A stretch of DNA of 64,000 nt from Pseudomonas lactis (lineage in GTDB: Bacteria > Pseudomonadota > Gammaproteobacteria > Pseudomonadales > Pseudomonadaceae). The notes under the pieces are model-generated. The model did no database searches. It saw nothing but the letters and a program-made list of their open reading frames with translations, and was not told the DNA's origin. This document shows positions 47,626 through 57,585 of the stretch, piece by piece. A program made the translations under genes and the position numbers. The number at the start of each line of letters is the position of its first letter. Position 1 is the stretch's first letter. The stretch covers positions 496,001 through 560,000 of the forward strand of contig NZ_JYLO01000001.1 in assembly GCF_001439845.1 (NCBI RefSeq), in the 5' to 3' direction.

Positions 47626-47935
47626 GGACCGAGTACATATCCATTTCTGCGGTAACGGCCACTTAGGGTTCCGCCCTGCGGCTCACTTTGCAAAAGCGGC
47701 AAAGTAAGCAAAACGCTCTTGCCCCACCACTCGGCACCTCGCTTAGGCTCGGTGTGCCCGTAATCCGCCAGTGATTTGGGGGGCCGCCGCCACGCGCCAT
47801 CCATGGCGCGGGGCGGCTAAACCGGCATCCCTGCCGGTTTACCCCCCAAATCACTGTCGAATTCCGGCCAGCGTGGTTTAACGGGGCGCCTGAGATCAAA
47901 ATCAAAAGCAGATCAAAAGCAGATCAAGAGCGGCT
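47626..47935. repeat. Structured intergenic element with three-way-junction fold
   Basis: No gene is seen between 47440 and 47988. CAGTGATTTGGGGGG (47769-47783) pairs perfectly with CCCCCCAAATCACTG (47842-47856). Inside lie two further hairpins: CGCGCCAT/ATGGCGCG (47793-47810, inside a GCCGCC/GGCGGC stem) and TAAACCGGC/GCCGGTTTA (47818-47841). Upstream there is ACTTTGC-N7-GCAAAGT (47685-47705). Downstream is about 3.5 copies of an 11-base AGATCAAAAGC unit (47893-47932). From memory, closely similar blocks occur between genes in other P. fluorescens-group genomes, so it is probably a dispersed repeat. Function unknown. Confidence 0.7.
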
Positions 47936-47988
47936 CGCTTCGCATCGTGGTTACCGTCAAGTGGGCGCGCCACGGTTTCAGCTGAAAC

Positions 47989-49257
47989 TCAGCTGCCGTA
48001 GCGCTTGCTCGCCTCAATCGCCAAACCACTGCCAATACTGCCAAAGATATTGCCTTCCACATGCCGCGCATTCGGCAGCATTGCCGAGATGCTGTGACGT
48101 AGCGCCGGTATGCCGCTGGAGCCGCCGGTGAAGAACACCGTGTCCACTTGCGCCACGCTCACCGAGGCGTCGTTGAGCAACTGCGTGACGCTGCCGCGTA
48201 CGCGTTCCAGCAGATTGTCGATGGACGACTCGAACAGCGCGCGGCTCAGGTCTACGCTCAGGCCGGCTTCGATGCGGTCCAGCGGCACGTGGCGGCTGTC
48301 TGCCTGGGTGAGCTGGATCTTGGTCTCTTCCACTTCCATGGCCAGCCAGTGCCCGGCGCGCTGTTCGATCAGCTTGAACAGGCGGTCGATGCCGCCGGTG
48401 TCTTCGATGTCGTAGCGCATGCTGCCCAGGGCCAGCTGGGATTTTTGTGAGTACACCGAGTTGATGGTATGCCAGGTGGCCAGGTTCATGTGGTGGCTGG
48501 TAGGCATGTAGGCGCCGCTTTTCATGCGGCTGCCGTAGCCGAACAGCGGCATCATGCCGGCTAGCGAGAGCTGTTTGTCGAAGTCGGTACCGCCGATGTG
48601 CACGCCGCCGGTGGCGAGGATGTCGCTCTGGCGGTTGTCGTTGTGACGACGCTCCGGCGACAGGCGCACCAGGGAGAAGTCGGAGGTACCACCGCCGATG
48701 TCGACGATCAGCACCAGCTCTTCTCTGGTGATGGTGGACTCGTAGTCGAAGGCAGCAGCAATCGGTTCGTACTGGAAGGAGATGTCCTTGAAGCCGATCT
48801 TGCGCGCCACGTCCACCAGGGTGTTTTCCGCTTCCTGGTCGGCCATCGGGTCGTCATCGACGAAGAACACCGGGCGGCCCAGCACCACTTCTTCGAACTC
48901 ACGGCCGGCGTTGGCTTCGGCGCGGCTCTTGAGTTGGCCGATAAACAGGGCCAGCAGGTCGGTGAAGGGCATGGCAGTGCCGAGCACGCTGGTGTCGTGC
49001 TTGATCAGCTTGGAACCCAGCAGGCTCTTGAGCGAGCGCATCAGGCGGCCTTCGTAGTTCTCCAAGTATTCGTGCAGCGCCAGGCGACCGTACACCGGGC
49101 GGCGCTCCTCGAAGTTGAAAAAGACCACTGACGGCAATGTGATCTTGTCGTCCTCCAGCGCGATCAGCGTCTCCTCGCCGGGGCGGATCCAGCCGACGGT
49201 GGAGTTGGACGTGCCGAAGTCGATGCCGCAGGCACGGGCTGGGGATGCGTTTTTCAT
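47989..49257 (-). CDS. Hsp70-family protein (YegD type)
   Basis: The 422-residue protein has the actin-like ATPase fold of Hsp70 but lacks the usual C-terminal substrate-binding part. It starts ACGIDFGTSNSTVGWIRPG (phosphate 1 motif), and has EPIAAAFDYES, VDIGGGTSDFSLVRL (phosphate 2) and FTGGSSGIPALRHSI (adenosine motif). It resembles E. coli YegD. It is divergent from the giant toxin-like gene, which starts 167 bases away. In P. aeruginosa, I recall a similar heat-shock-like gene in this position (PA4873). Role unknown. Confidence 0.9.
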   Translation of the reverse strand: MKNASPARACGIDFGTSNSTVGWIRPGEETLIALEDDKITLPSVVFFNFEERRPVYGRLALHEYLENYEGRLMRSLKSLLGSKLIKHDTSVLGTAMPFTDLLALFIGQLKSRAEANAGREFEEVVLGRPVFFVDDDPMADQEAENTLVDVARKIGFKDISFQYEPIAAAFDYESTITREELVLIVDIGGGTSDFSLVRLSPERRHNDNRQSDILATGGVHIGGTDFDKQLSLAGMMPLFGYGSRMKSGAYMPTSHHMNLATWHTINSVYSQKSQLALGSMRYDIEDTGGIDRLFKLIEQRAGHWLAMEVEETKIQLTQADSRHVPLDRIEAGLSVDLSRALFESSIDNLLERVRGSVTQLLNDASVSVAQVDTVFFTGGSSGIPALRHSISAMLPNARHVEGNIFGSIGSGLAIEASKRYGS

Positions 49258-49423
49258 GTCTCACAGGTTCCGGGCAAAAAACGGCCGCGCAGTGTATGCC
49301 ACTGGCGCGCGGATGCGTAGACCGGTGATCCGTAAATCCACCGGCATTCGTGTTACATAGCTACGTCTTGAGCCTGCCGGGGTTTGGCTAGGCTGCGGTT
49401 TTACCGCTCACGGATGAACCGCT

Positions 49424-52400
49424 ATGCCTGATGCAACCTTCACCGCCGACCTGCGCGGCGTGCACTACGACTTCCTCAAACAACGCGTGCCAAGCTGGTT
49501 CCTGGAGGGCACGACCCAGCGCCAGGAAGAGCTGGGCCAGCACGAGATGGACATTCCTTCCTGGTACCTGGCCGCGACTCACCAGGACAAAACCGCCCTG
49601 GCCGCGCAGCACACACGTTTTCGCGAAACCCTCAATTCAATCGAAGCGCATCTCGGCCAGATCGACGACATCCTCGCGTTCGCCGAGCAGCCGCTCAAGG
49701 ACGCACTCAAAAAGCAGTTCAACCTGGAGCTGGATGTACGCAATGTGTTCTTCGTGCGCAAATATGCCTACAAAGGTGCTCGCGATGATTTTTATGGCGC
49801 CTTCGTGTTTGACCAGCAAAACGATCCCTCCCTGACCCACACCTACCGAGGTGTCTCCCTGCTGGAAGCGGCCCTGGCCAATTTCGAGGCCGATGAAGAA
49901 CAGCCATCGCCGTGCAACGATTGCCAACTCATTACCCGCTGGAACCCCGACAACCCCCATATCATCGCGACATTCGCGGCCGTCAGCGCCCACGCCGTGG
50001 CGATCAAGCCCCATGAGTTTGCCAAGCTGTGCCGCTCCCTGGACCTCGGCGCCCAGTATCACAAGCACATCAAGGAGGTGGTCGAACCCGACGCCGCCCA
50101 GGAGCGCGAGGCGCTGGAGCAAGTGCTTGAGGAGCATCAACGCCAGCAACTGGCGCTGAGCATCGAGATTGCCCGGTTGCAGTTAAACGGCGCGTTGAGT
50201 GCCGATGCCTATCAGATGCTCAAACAGGTGGTAGCCGGTTCCGGCACGCCGAAGCTTGCGGGTAAGCCGGTTACCTATGCCGCCCTCAAGGTACTGGACA
50301 GCGTGCTGGTGGGGCCGCTGCTGATCGGGCCAGACCGTGCACATTCGGACCGTACCGAGCGCCTGGTGGTGTACATACCCGGCGACCCGCAACAGCCGGT
50401 CAAGGAGTACGCCTCCAGTGGCGAGTTCATGGTCGACCTGCGCATGCGCTTGCACAGCGCGTCGTATCGACGCTTTTTCAGCCGCTTTGTACCGGTGCGC
50501 GAGCAAGGCGGATTTTTCGCTCGTTTCAACCGGTTGTACCAGCCCGCCGACAATGACAACGGCGGGACGGATTATCCGCTGCGTAAGGCGTTGGTGCATT
50601 TGCCCATGGACGAGTTCCTCCTCAGCGGTGATCTCTGGCAGCGCAGTCGCCAGGCGCATATCCGCAAGATCTTGAGTGATGCGCGGGCCGTGGCCGTACC
50701 CACCGAGGACGAGGACCGCAAGGCGCGGCTGGAGCGCCTGGAAAGTTTTTTCGATGCCGCTGTCAGCGTGTTCAACCTGGCGGCCTTCGTGGTGCCAGGG
50801 CTGGGGCCTATCATGCTGGCCGTGGGCGCGTCGCAGATGTGCTACGAGGTGTTTGAAGGGATAGAAGCCTATGGGCAAGGCGAGCCACGGCAAATGTGGG
50901 CGCATTTTGCGTCGGTGGCGTTGAACGTGGCGTTTATTGCCACCGGCGCCAAGGTGTTGCCCGCCATCAAATGGCAAAGCGCGGTGGACCACCTCAAGCC
51001 TGTGACGATGCCGTCCGGCAAGCAGGTGCTGTGGAACCCTGACCTCGCGCCCTACGCGTCGCCGGTCAAACCGGCGCCCGAGGCCAAGGCCAACGCGCTG
51101 GGCCTGTATAACCACGACGGTCAACAGTTGCTGGCATTCGAGGATGCGCATTATCAGGTCAGGCAAGACCCTCACACCGGCGATTACCGCATTCAGCACC
51201 CGACGCGGCTCGACGCTTATGCACCGGAGCTGGAGCACAACCACAACGGCGTTTGGACCCACGAGCTGGAAGAACCGCTGACTTGGGACGAATCAACCCT
51301 GCTCAAACGCTTGGGGCTTGCCGAGCAGGCCGACCCGCTGCGTATCAGCGGCGTCGACACCGACGTGTTGCGCCAGGCCGCGGTCCATCACGAGCCACTG
51401 CCGTTGCTGCTGGAAGACACGCTCAAGCGCTTCCAATTGCACCAACAGCTCACCACCTTTGTCGAGCAGATAAAAAGCAGCGACCCATTGGTGTACTCGA
51501 AAGCCGAACCGGCGCTGCAATTTGACCTGCTTCAGCGCCGTGGCCTGCTGCCCGACAACGTGGCGCTGAAAGTTATCGGCCCTCAGGGCGAGGTGCTCTG
51601 GGAGGCAGCTGATGCACCGGCGTCGGCCAGCAAGCGCGTCATGGTGGTGACCGAAAGCGCCATGGCCCAGGGCCGTTTGCTCCGGGAGTTGCTGTACACC
51701 TTGCAGGGTGTCGACCCGCTGCTCAAAGAGTTTCCAGGTAGCCCCGAGGAATCGCTGGAGGTGCGCGCGGGCAAGCTGCGCCATTATCTCGGCGATGCCG
51801 TTGACACCCTCAAGGGGCCGTTGCTGGAACAACGCTACCAAGTGCTGAACCCTACGACCGATGCCGATGTACAACGTTTGCTGGATACCTATCCTGCCTT
51901 GCCCACAGCGGTCGCCGAGCGTGTGTTGCAAGGGGCGACGACAGATCAACTGCAGGCCTTTCGCAACACGCGCCGCTTGCCCGAGCCCCTGGCCACGCAA
52001 GCCCGATGGTGTGCCCAGGAAACCCGGGTGGCCCGTGCCTATGAAGGGTTGCACCTGGACACCCTGACGCACCTCGACAGCCAGCGCCTGGCCTTGCGCA
52101 CCCTGGAAACCCTGCCGGGCTGGCACCGCGGCTCGCGCATCGAGCTGCGTCAGTATTCGGCTGAAGGCACGGTGCTGGATGCCATCGGCTCCCCTGACTT
52201 TCCGCATAAACGCACGCTGGTATTGCTGGAACGCGGCGACTTCCAAGCCTCCATGCCCGGCGATTTTTACAGCGCTATATGGGAACAATTGCCGCTCGAT
52301 GAACGCCAGCGCCTGGGTCTGAGCAGTGCCGCTGAACTGAAGCAGACGATTCAACGCAGCCCGTTACCGCGTGAACCGTTGCGCACGGTGCTGGAGGAGA

Positions 52401-55400
52401 ACCCGTTGCGTAAGCCTGACTATGACCCGATGGCCAGGCTGTTGGGCGGCGCGCCTGGGGTGCGACAGTTGTTAAGGACGGCAGGGAGTGTGCTTCGCTC
52501 CCCGGCGGAGCGGGTACGGCGGTTGTTTCCAACCTTCAGCGACGAACAGGTCACAGCGTTCATTGAGTCGCTGGGCACAGACGTGCGGGGCGAGTTGGCC
52601 AGCCGTGAGTTGGAGTACCGAACTCTGAAAAAAACCTTGAAGGTCTGGGCACAAGCAAAGGGGCCGCGGGCCTTGGCCCCTTACAGCGAGGAGTGGCGTG
52701 TGAGCGAAGAGATCAAACGCTGCTGGCGCCGTGAGACCGGGAACCAACTGCACATTCGCCTGCCGAGGGACAGTCTCTATTGGGTGGATTTGCCCGGCAT
52801 AAAAGGGGGCTTCGACCATGTCCGGGAGTTGGTGTTGTCGAATGTCAAATGGGGTGGGCATTCCAGTGCGTTGTTCCTCGAAAACTTTACCGAGTTGAAC
52901 AGCCTGAGCATCACGGGGGCCGAAATGACCGAGCTGCCTGCGGTGATTGGCGACATGAAACAGCTCACGTCGCTGAAGCTGCACGCCAACGGCCTGCAGT
53001 TGACCGAACGCAGCGCGGGACTGTTAAGCGATCTCAATGCGCTGCAAGTGCTCGACCTGTCGAGTAACCCATTGGGGGTGACGCCAGACTTCAGTGGCAT
53101 GCCCCATTTAAGAGAGCTGAATCTATTCTGGACGCGAATCGAGCGGTGGCCGTCGGGGTTGAGAGAGCAGGCCGGGCTGGAGCGCCTCGACCTGCGCCAG
53201 AACCGTCTGCAACAGGTACCGCAGGACAACCTGGTGCCGCCCGCGGATCAATTGGAAGCCGTGGCACGGATCAACAATGTCACCTTGCTTGAGGATAATC
53301 GCTTCCCGCCCGATTACTGGAAAACCTTCGATAAGTACTGGCAGGACCTGGCCCAGTCTCGACCCGACCTGTTGCAAGGGGCGCTTGAGGGCGCTTTCGA
53401 CAGTAAAAATCCGCGCATCGAGAAGGTGGTGTACATGTACCCTGAGTACTCCGTGCAGAAGGCCAGGGCGCTTATCTGGTCCTGGGGTGAAGGGGCTGAG
53501 GCGCAGCTGAACCGCCTCTGGCAAGAGCATTCTGTGCTGCTCCGGCAGTTGAACGGATGGCTGTTTTCAGGCGGTGGTGAGCGCCAGCGCTATGTGCGTG
53601 TCGGCGAGCGTGCCAATGACGCAGGGTCTTTGCGTGACCGCCACCATGCCTGGGAGCGTATCTTGCGGTGCTGGAGGCAAGACACACCGCAACAGCTCAC
53701 CAATGATGGCGAACCTTTCGGGCTTGAGTTGAACCTCAGTGATCTGAACCTGCCGAGCCTGCCTGACCTGGATGCGGATTTCAGCCATGTGGGTTCGCTC
53801 AAACTGAGCAATATGAACCTGCGAACCTCGCCGGAAGGGTTCCTCGCGCGTTTTCGCGGCGTGCGCTGGCTCGACTTGTCGAACAACCAGTTGCGTGAGT
53901 TACCGCCGGCGGTTGGGCAGATGCATGGCTTGACCCGCTTGTCCCTGCAAAACAACCGGATCCGCCTGACTGCCGATTCCGCGGCGATACTTTCCTCACG
54001 CATCACACTCAAGGCTCTGGTGCTCAATTCAAACCCTCTGAGCAGGGCGCCGGACTTCAGCCAAATGACCAATCTGCACTCGTTGGGCATGGGGGCCACC
54101 GGCCTCGATACGTGGCCTACCGGGTTGGACGAGCTCCCCCTGTTGGACATGGTGTACCTGCGAGGCAACAATATTTCCACCTTGCCCGATGCGCTGGTCG
54201 CACCGTCGGATGAGCAACTGGAACAGACACTGCGGGTCACCCGGGTCACCGACCTGGGCCTGAACCCGCTGTCCGCCGATACGCGTCAACGCATCAACGC
54301 CTACGGCGACCGGCTCACCGCCACAGAACGAGCAGCCAATCGATTGGTCGCCAGCGTGACGAGTGCGGTGGATGGCCCGGTGGAGCTGCATGGCGCGGAT
54401 GCTCCGTTTCGGCGCTGGTCCACGGGCTTTTCCACTGAGCAATTGGCGCAGCGCCGGCTCCAGTGGTCCACCCTGCGTGCATTACCCGGTTCGGACGGCT
54501 TCTTTGAAGTGCTCCGGGACCTGGAAATAGCGCCCGCCGGTCTTGAGGACTTGCAGCGCCGCATCTGGGAGGTGATCGATGGCATCACGCAAAACAGCAA
54601 TGAGTCCGAGCAGTTGCGCAAGGAGATGTTCGAGTGGGCGGGGCGGGCGGCCTGCTGTGACCGGGCGGCATTGACCTTCAGCAACCTGGAGATCCTGCTG
54701 ATGACCCACAACGCCAAGGCGCTCGCTTTGGATTCGACCCAGGGTGCGGCCCTGCTGAAGCTGTCCAAGGGGCTGTTCCGTCTCGATGAGCTGGAAAAGA
54801 TCGCCCTGGAGGATATCGACCAGCGCAGAGCCGCGATCACCGCACGCGAGGGCTTGACCCCCACCCAACGTGAGAGGGCCTTGAGGGCCGTGGAAGAGGT
54901 TGAGGTGCGCATGGCGTATCGCCATGAGCTCAAGGATCGCCTTGAATTGCCCGGTCAACCACAGCACGCCCGGTTTGCCCATTTCGGCAATGTGACCCAG
55001 GAAATGCTCGATGCGGCCTACCTACGGGTGCTCAGCCTGGATAACTCCGCCCAGGAGTTGCAAGCCATGCTCGCCAGAGACTTCTGGAAAGACTATGTGG
55101 CGAATAAATACCGTGCGCAGTTTGAAGCACAGAACGACCCCCATCACGATCAAATGGAAGCCTTGCAGCGCGATTTCGAGGCCGGGACACTGCCTCGCGC
55201 CAGCTACGACACCAAGGTCAAGGCATTGCAGGCGCAGTTCGAGATCGAAGAAGCGCAATTGATCGAACGCTTGAGTCGCGATGAAGTGGCGCAGGCGCTG
55301 GTTCCGACGGCAAGCCTTGAAGTCTTGGTAGAAAGCGCCGGCCCCGGGCTGCAACTGTCTCAGGCGCAAGCGATCGACTTTAATGGCAAGCGCTACTTCG

Positions 55401-56371
55401 TGGCGAGCATGCCCGATGCGGGCGATGGCGAGCACTACGTGTTATGGGTACAAGCGGCGGATAACCCCTTGCGTTTGACCAGCAGCGCAATCGTCGCCAA
55501 GCCTGATGTCAATGGAGTGTGGCGACGTAGAGGCCTGGCGGGCGGGATGGTGCAGCCGGGGTCCGACGATGAGTTTGTCGATGCTTCGGAATCCATGCCG
55601 GTGAAGCCCTATACCACGGCCGAACTCAGTTACATGCGCCGGGAAGTGCACTTCACGGCCAACCCTAATCCGGTCGGCAGTTACATCCGCGCCAACAATG
55701 GCAAGTACCCCCTCAGGGATTACCAGGGCAGGCCGATCCGTATCCGCTCCCTGGAAAGGCAAGTGACCTTGGACTCCGGCACCCAATACACCTCCGCGCA
55801 GGTCAAACCCTACATTCAGTTTGAAGGGTATGAGCACGTCGGCGCACGCTATGAAGCGCAACTGCAACTGCGCACATTCACGGCACAGGATGTGAAAGTG
55901 CCGGGCGAAAAGGCGTTGATCGGCCAGTCCATGGTGGTGGCCAACCGGCGTATTGCCAAAGGGGAAATCGTCGGTGTATACGGCGGTACCGTATTGCCGT
56001 CGGGTATCTTCGGCGAGGGCGGCCAGACCTACACCATGAAGGTGGGCAGCCAGAGGGTTGCCCAGGGCAATAGTCTGGTGGAGCTGCCGATCCATTTGTC
56101 GGGGGACAATATTCTGTCGCGGATAAACACCCACTTTGAGTACGACGACAACGGCAAGCCGCTGCGCCAGGCGCCAGGTGGCTATAACGTCGAGACGGTG
56201 GGGTTTGATGTCGAGGCCGATATGTGGCTGGGCGTGGGGCCAGGGGCGCAGGTAAAGCGCAAACCCTTCATCCTCAACGCTCTTTTCGCCACAGAAGCTA
56301 TCGCCGCGGGCACCGAACTGCGCATGGACTACCAGTACACCGAGGGGATGATAAAAAAGCAGTTCGCCTGA
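49424..56371 (+). CDS. Giant toxin-like protein with LRR, NEL ubiquitin-ligase and SET-like domains
   Basis: The 2315-residue protein is a candidate secreted effector. Residues ~1-640 match the dermonecrotic-toxin-like N-terminal region seen in Pseudomonas NEL proteins, with a hydrophobic hairpin at about 449-512 (FNLAAFVVPGLGPIMLAVGA) and a VLWNPDLAPY motif. Two leucine-rich repeat blocks lie at about 1129-1272 and 1452-1595, each preceded by a similar EIKRCWRRET/RILRCWRQDT linker. The NEL-type E3 ligase domain spans about 1653-1953. Its C-x-D motif is Cys1744-Cys1745-Asp1746 in AACCDRAAL. A SET-like methyltransferase domain seems to end the protein: MVVANRRIAKGEIVGVYGG (from 2170), NTHF (2235-2238) and FATEAIAAGTELRMDYQY (Tyr2303). 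There is no signal peptide and no ribosome-binding site of note. Delivery route, host targets and the SET assignment need testing. Confidence 0.82.
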   Translation: MPDATFTADLRGVHYDFLKQRVPSWFLEGTTQRQEELGQHEMDIPSWYLAATHQDKTALAAQHTRFRETLNSIEAHLGQIDDILAFAEQPLKDALKKQFNLELDVRNVFFVRKYAYKGARDDFYGAFVFDQQNDPSLTHTYRGVSLLEAALANFEADEEQPSPCNDCQLITRWNPDNPHIIATFAAVSAHAVAIKPHEFAKLCRSLDLGAQYHKHIKEVVEPDAAQEREALEQVLEEHQRQQLALSIEIARLQLNGALSADAYQMLKQVVAGSGTPKLAGKPVTYAALKVLDSVLVGPLLIGPDRAHSDRTERLVVYIPGDPQQPVKEYASSGEFMVDLRMRLHSASYRRFFSRFVPVREQGGFFARFNRLYQPADNDNGGTDYPLRKALVHLPMDEFLLSGDLWQRSRQAHIRKILSDARAVAVPTEDEDRKARLERLESFFDAAVSVFNLAAFVVPGLGPIMLAVGASQMCYEVFEGIEAYGQGEPRQMWAHFASVALNVAFIATGAKVLPAIKWQSAVDHLKPVTMPSGKQVLWNPDLAPYASPVKPAPEAKANALGLYNHDGQQLLAFEDAHYQVRQDPHTGDYRIQHPTRLDAYAPELEHNHNGVWTHELEEPLTWDESTLLKRLGLAEQADPLRISGVDTDVLRQAAVHHEPLPLLLEDTLKRFQLHQQLTTFVEQIKSSDPLVYSKAEPALQFDLLQRRGLLPDNVALKVIGPQGEVLWEAADAPASASKRVMVVTESAMAQGRLLRELLYTLQGVDPLLKEFPGSPEESLEVRAGKLRHYLGDAVDTLKGPLLEQRYQVLNPTTDADVQRLLDTYPALPTAVAERVLQGATTDQLQAFRNTRRLPEPLATQARWCAQETRVARAYEGLHLDTLTHLDSQRLALRTLETLPGWHRGSRIELRQYSAEGTVLDAIGSPDFPHKRTLVLLERGDFQASMPGDFYSAIWEQLPLDERQRLGLSSAAELKQTIQRSPLPREPLRTVLEENPLRKPDYDPMARLLGGAPGVRQLLRTAGSVLRSPAERVRRLFPTFSDEQVTAFIESLGTDVRGELASRELEYRTLKKTLKVWAQAKGPRALAPYSEEWRVSEEIKRCWRRETGNQLHIRLPRDSLYWVDLPGIKGGFDHVRELVLSNVKWGGHSSALFLENFTELNSLSITGAEMTELPAVIGDMKQLTSLKLHANGLQLTERSAGLLSDLNALQVLDLSSNPLGVTPDFSGMPHLRELNLFWTRIERWPSGLREQAGLERLDLRQNRLQQVPQDNLVPPADQLEAVARINNVTLLEDNRFPPDYWKTFDKYWQDLAQSRPDLLQGALEGAFDSKNPRIEKVVYMYPEYSVQKARALIWSWGEGAEAQLNRLWQEHSVLLRQLNGWLFSGGGERQRYVRVGERANDAGSLRDRHHAWERILRCWRQDTPQQLTNDGEPFGLELNLSDLNLPSLPDLDADFSHVGSLKLSNMNLRTSPEGFLARFRGVRWLDLSNNQLRELPPAVGQMHGLTRLSLQNNRIRLTADSAAILSSRITLKALVLNSNPLSRAPDFSQMTNLHSLGMGATGLDTWPTGLDELPLLDMVYLRGNNISTLPDALVAPSDEQLEQTLRVTRVTDLGLNPLSADTRQRINAYGDRLTATERAANRLVASVTSAVDGPVELHGADAPFRRWSTGFSTEQLAQRRLQWSTLRALPGSDGFFEVLRDLEIAPAGLEDLQRRIWEVIDGITQNSNESEQLRKEMFEWAGRAACCDRAALTFSNLEILLMTHNAKALALDSTQGAALLKLSKGLFRLDELEKIALEDIDQRRAAITAREGLTPTQRERALRAVEEVEVRMAYRHELKDRLELPGQPQHARFAHFGNVTQEMLDAAYLRVLSLDNSAQELQAMLARDFWKDYVANKYRAQFEAQNDPHHDQMEALQRDFEAGTLPRASYDTKVKALQAQFEIEEAQLIERLSRDEVAQALVPTASLEVLVESAGPGLQLSQAQAIDFNGKRYFVASMPDAGDGEHYVLWVQAADNPLRLTSSAIVAKPDVNGVWRRRGLAGGMVQPGSDDEFVDASESMPVKPYTTAELSYMRREVHFTANPNPVGSYIRANNGKYPLRDYQGRPIRIRSLERQVTLDSGTQYTSAQVKPYIQFEGYEHVGARYEAQLQLRTFTAQDVKVPGEKALIGQSMVVANRRIAKGEIVGVYGGTVLPSGIFGEGGQTYTMKVGSQRVAQGNSLVELPIHLSGDNILSRINTHFEYDDNGKPLRQAPGGYNVETVGFDVEADMWLGVGPGAQVKRKPFILNALFATEAIAAGTELRMDYQYTEGMIKKQFA

Positions 56372-56421
56372 TCCTACCCGCATCGGTAATCGGTCCGTCG
56401 TCGTAAATAGCGCTATCCCAT

Positions 56422-56449
56422 CTTGAAAGGCGGCGTTTTGCCCCAATCT
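56422..56449 (+). promoter_or_regulatory. Sigma-32 heat-shock promoter upstream of cbpA
   Basis: CTTGAA (56422-56427) and CCCCAATCT (56441-56449) are separated by 13 bases, matching the sigma-32 consensus CTTGAA-N13-15-CCCCATNT. It is between the giant toxin-like gene and cbpA, with a leader of about 145 nt. Confidence 0.8.
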
Positions 56450-56601
56450 TGTGGGCATATCCAGGCGGTACACAGCCATTGCATGACGTCTGTGTGCCGC
56501 CGCTTAACTTATGACGCGCCCTGACATCAATTCCCAGGCTGCCAGCCATGGCGTGCCGTGTGGCGGGCTGCGCGATATCGATAACGGATGGTGATGCCCC
56601 C

Positions 56602-57540
56602 ATGGATTTCAAAGACTACTACAAGATTCTCGGTGTCGAGCCGACGGCTGACGACAAGGAGATCAAGTCGGCTTATCGCAAGCTGGCGCGTAAATATCAC
56701 CCGGACGTCAGCAAGGAAAAGGATGCCGAATCCAAGTTCAAGGATGCGTCCGAGGCCTATGAAGCGCTGAAAAGTGCCGACAAACGCGCCGAATACGATG
56801 AACTGCGCAAATACGGCCAGCATGGCCAGCCGTTCCAGGGGCCACCGGGTTGGCAGAGCCGTGGAGGCTTTGGTGGCGGCCAGGACGCGGGCGATTTTTC
56901 GGACTTTTTCAGTTCGATCTTCGGTTCGCGCGGCGATGCCTTCGGTGGCGGCCAGCGCCGTCCTACCGGGCGCAAGGGCCAGGATGTGGAGATGCAGCTC
57001 ATGGTTTCCCTGGAGGAAACCCTGTCCACCGAGTCCAAGCAGATCAGCTTCCAGGTGCCACAGTACGATGCTTCCGGTCGGCATGTGAGCAACACCACCA
57101 AAAGCCTGAACGTGAAGATCCCGGCCGGTGTGGCCGATGGCGAGCGCATTCGGCTCAAGGCCCAGGGCGCGCCGGGCATTGGTGGCGGGGCCAATGGTGA
57201 TTTGTACCTGATCATCAAGTTCGCACCCCACCCCAAGTTCGAGGTGGACGGCGAAAACCTGATCATCAACCTGCCGCTGGCACCCTGGGAACTGGCGCTG
57301 GGCACGGAAGTGGCCGTGCCGACTCTCACCGGCAAGATCAACCTCAAGGTGCCTGCCGGCAGCCAGAACGGCCAGCGCATGCGCGCCAAGGGCCATGGCT
57401 TGCTGAACAAGGCCGGGCAACGCGGCTATCTGTTCATCCAGCTCAAGGCGGTGATGCCCAAGGCGGCGGATGATGAGGTCAAAGCGCTGTGGGAGGCCTT
57501 GGCACAAAAGGCCGCGTTCAATCCGCGCGAGCAGTTCTGA
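56602..57540 (+). CDS. cbpA: Curved-DNA-binding protein/DnaJ-type co-chaperone CbpA
   Basis: The 312-residue protein has an N-terminal J domain ([39 protein letters not shown] with the HPD motif). A Gly/Phe-rich linker ([22 protein letters not shown]) and two C-terminal substrate-binding domains follow; there is no zinc finger, as expected for CbpA. It stimulates Hsp70. The start at 56602 is the J-domain start; the ATG at 56548 would add an unrelated leader. No cbpM follows: the next gene is the second NEL protein. A sigma-32 promoter precedes it. Confidence 0.93.
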   Translation: MDFKDYYKILGVEPTADDKEIKSAYRKLARKYHPDVSKEKDAESKFKDASEAYEALKSADKRAEYDELRKYGQHGQPFQGPPGWQSRGGFGGGQDAGDFSDFFSSIFGSRGDAFGGGQRRPTGRKGQDVEMQLMVSLEETLSTESKQISFQVPQYDASGRHVSNTTKSLNVKIPAGVADGERIRLKAQGAPGIGGGANGDLYLIIKFAPHPKFEVDGENLIINLPLAPWELALGTEVAVPTLTGKINLKVPAGSQNGQRMRAKGHGLLNKAGQRGYLFIQLKAVMPKAADDEVKALWEALAQKAAFNPREQF

Positions 57541-57585
57541 ACGGGTCATTGATTTAGTTAGCGCCAGGCGCAAAACCGGCGTGCC

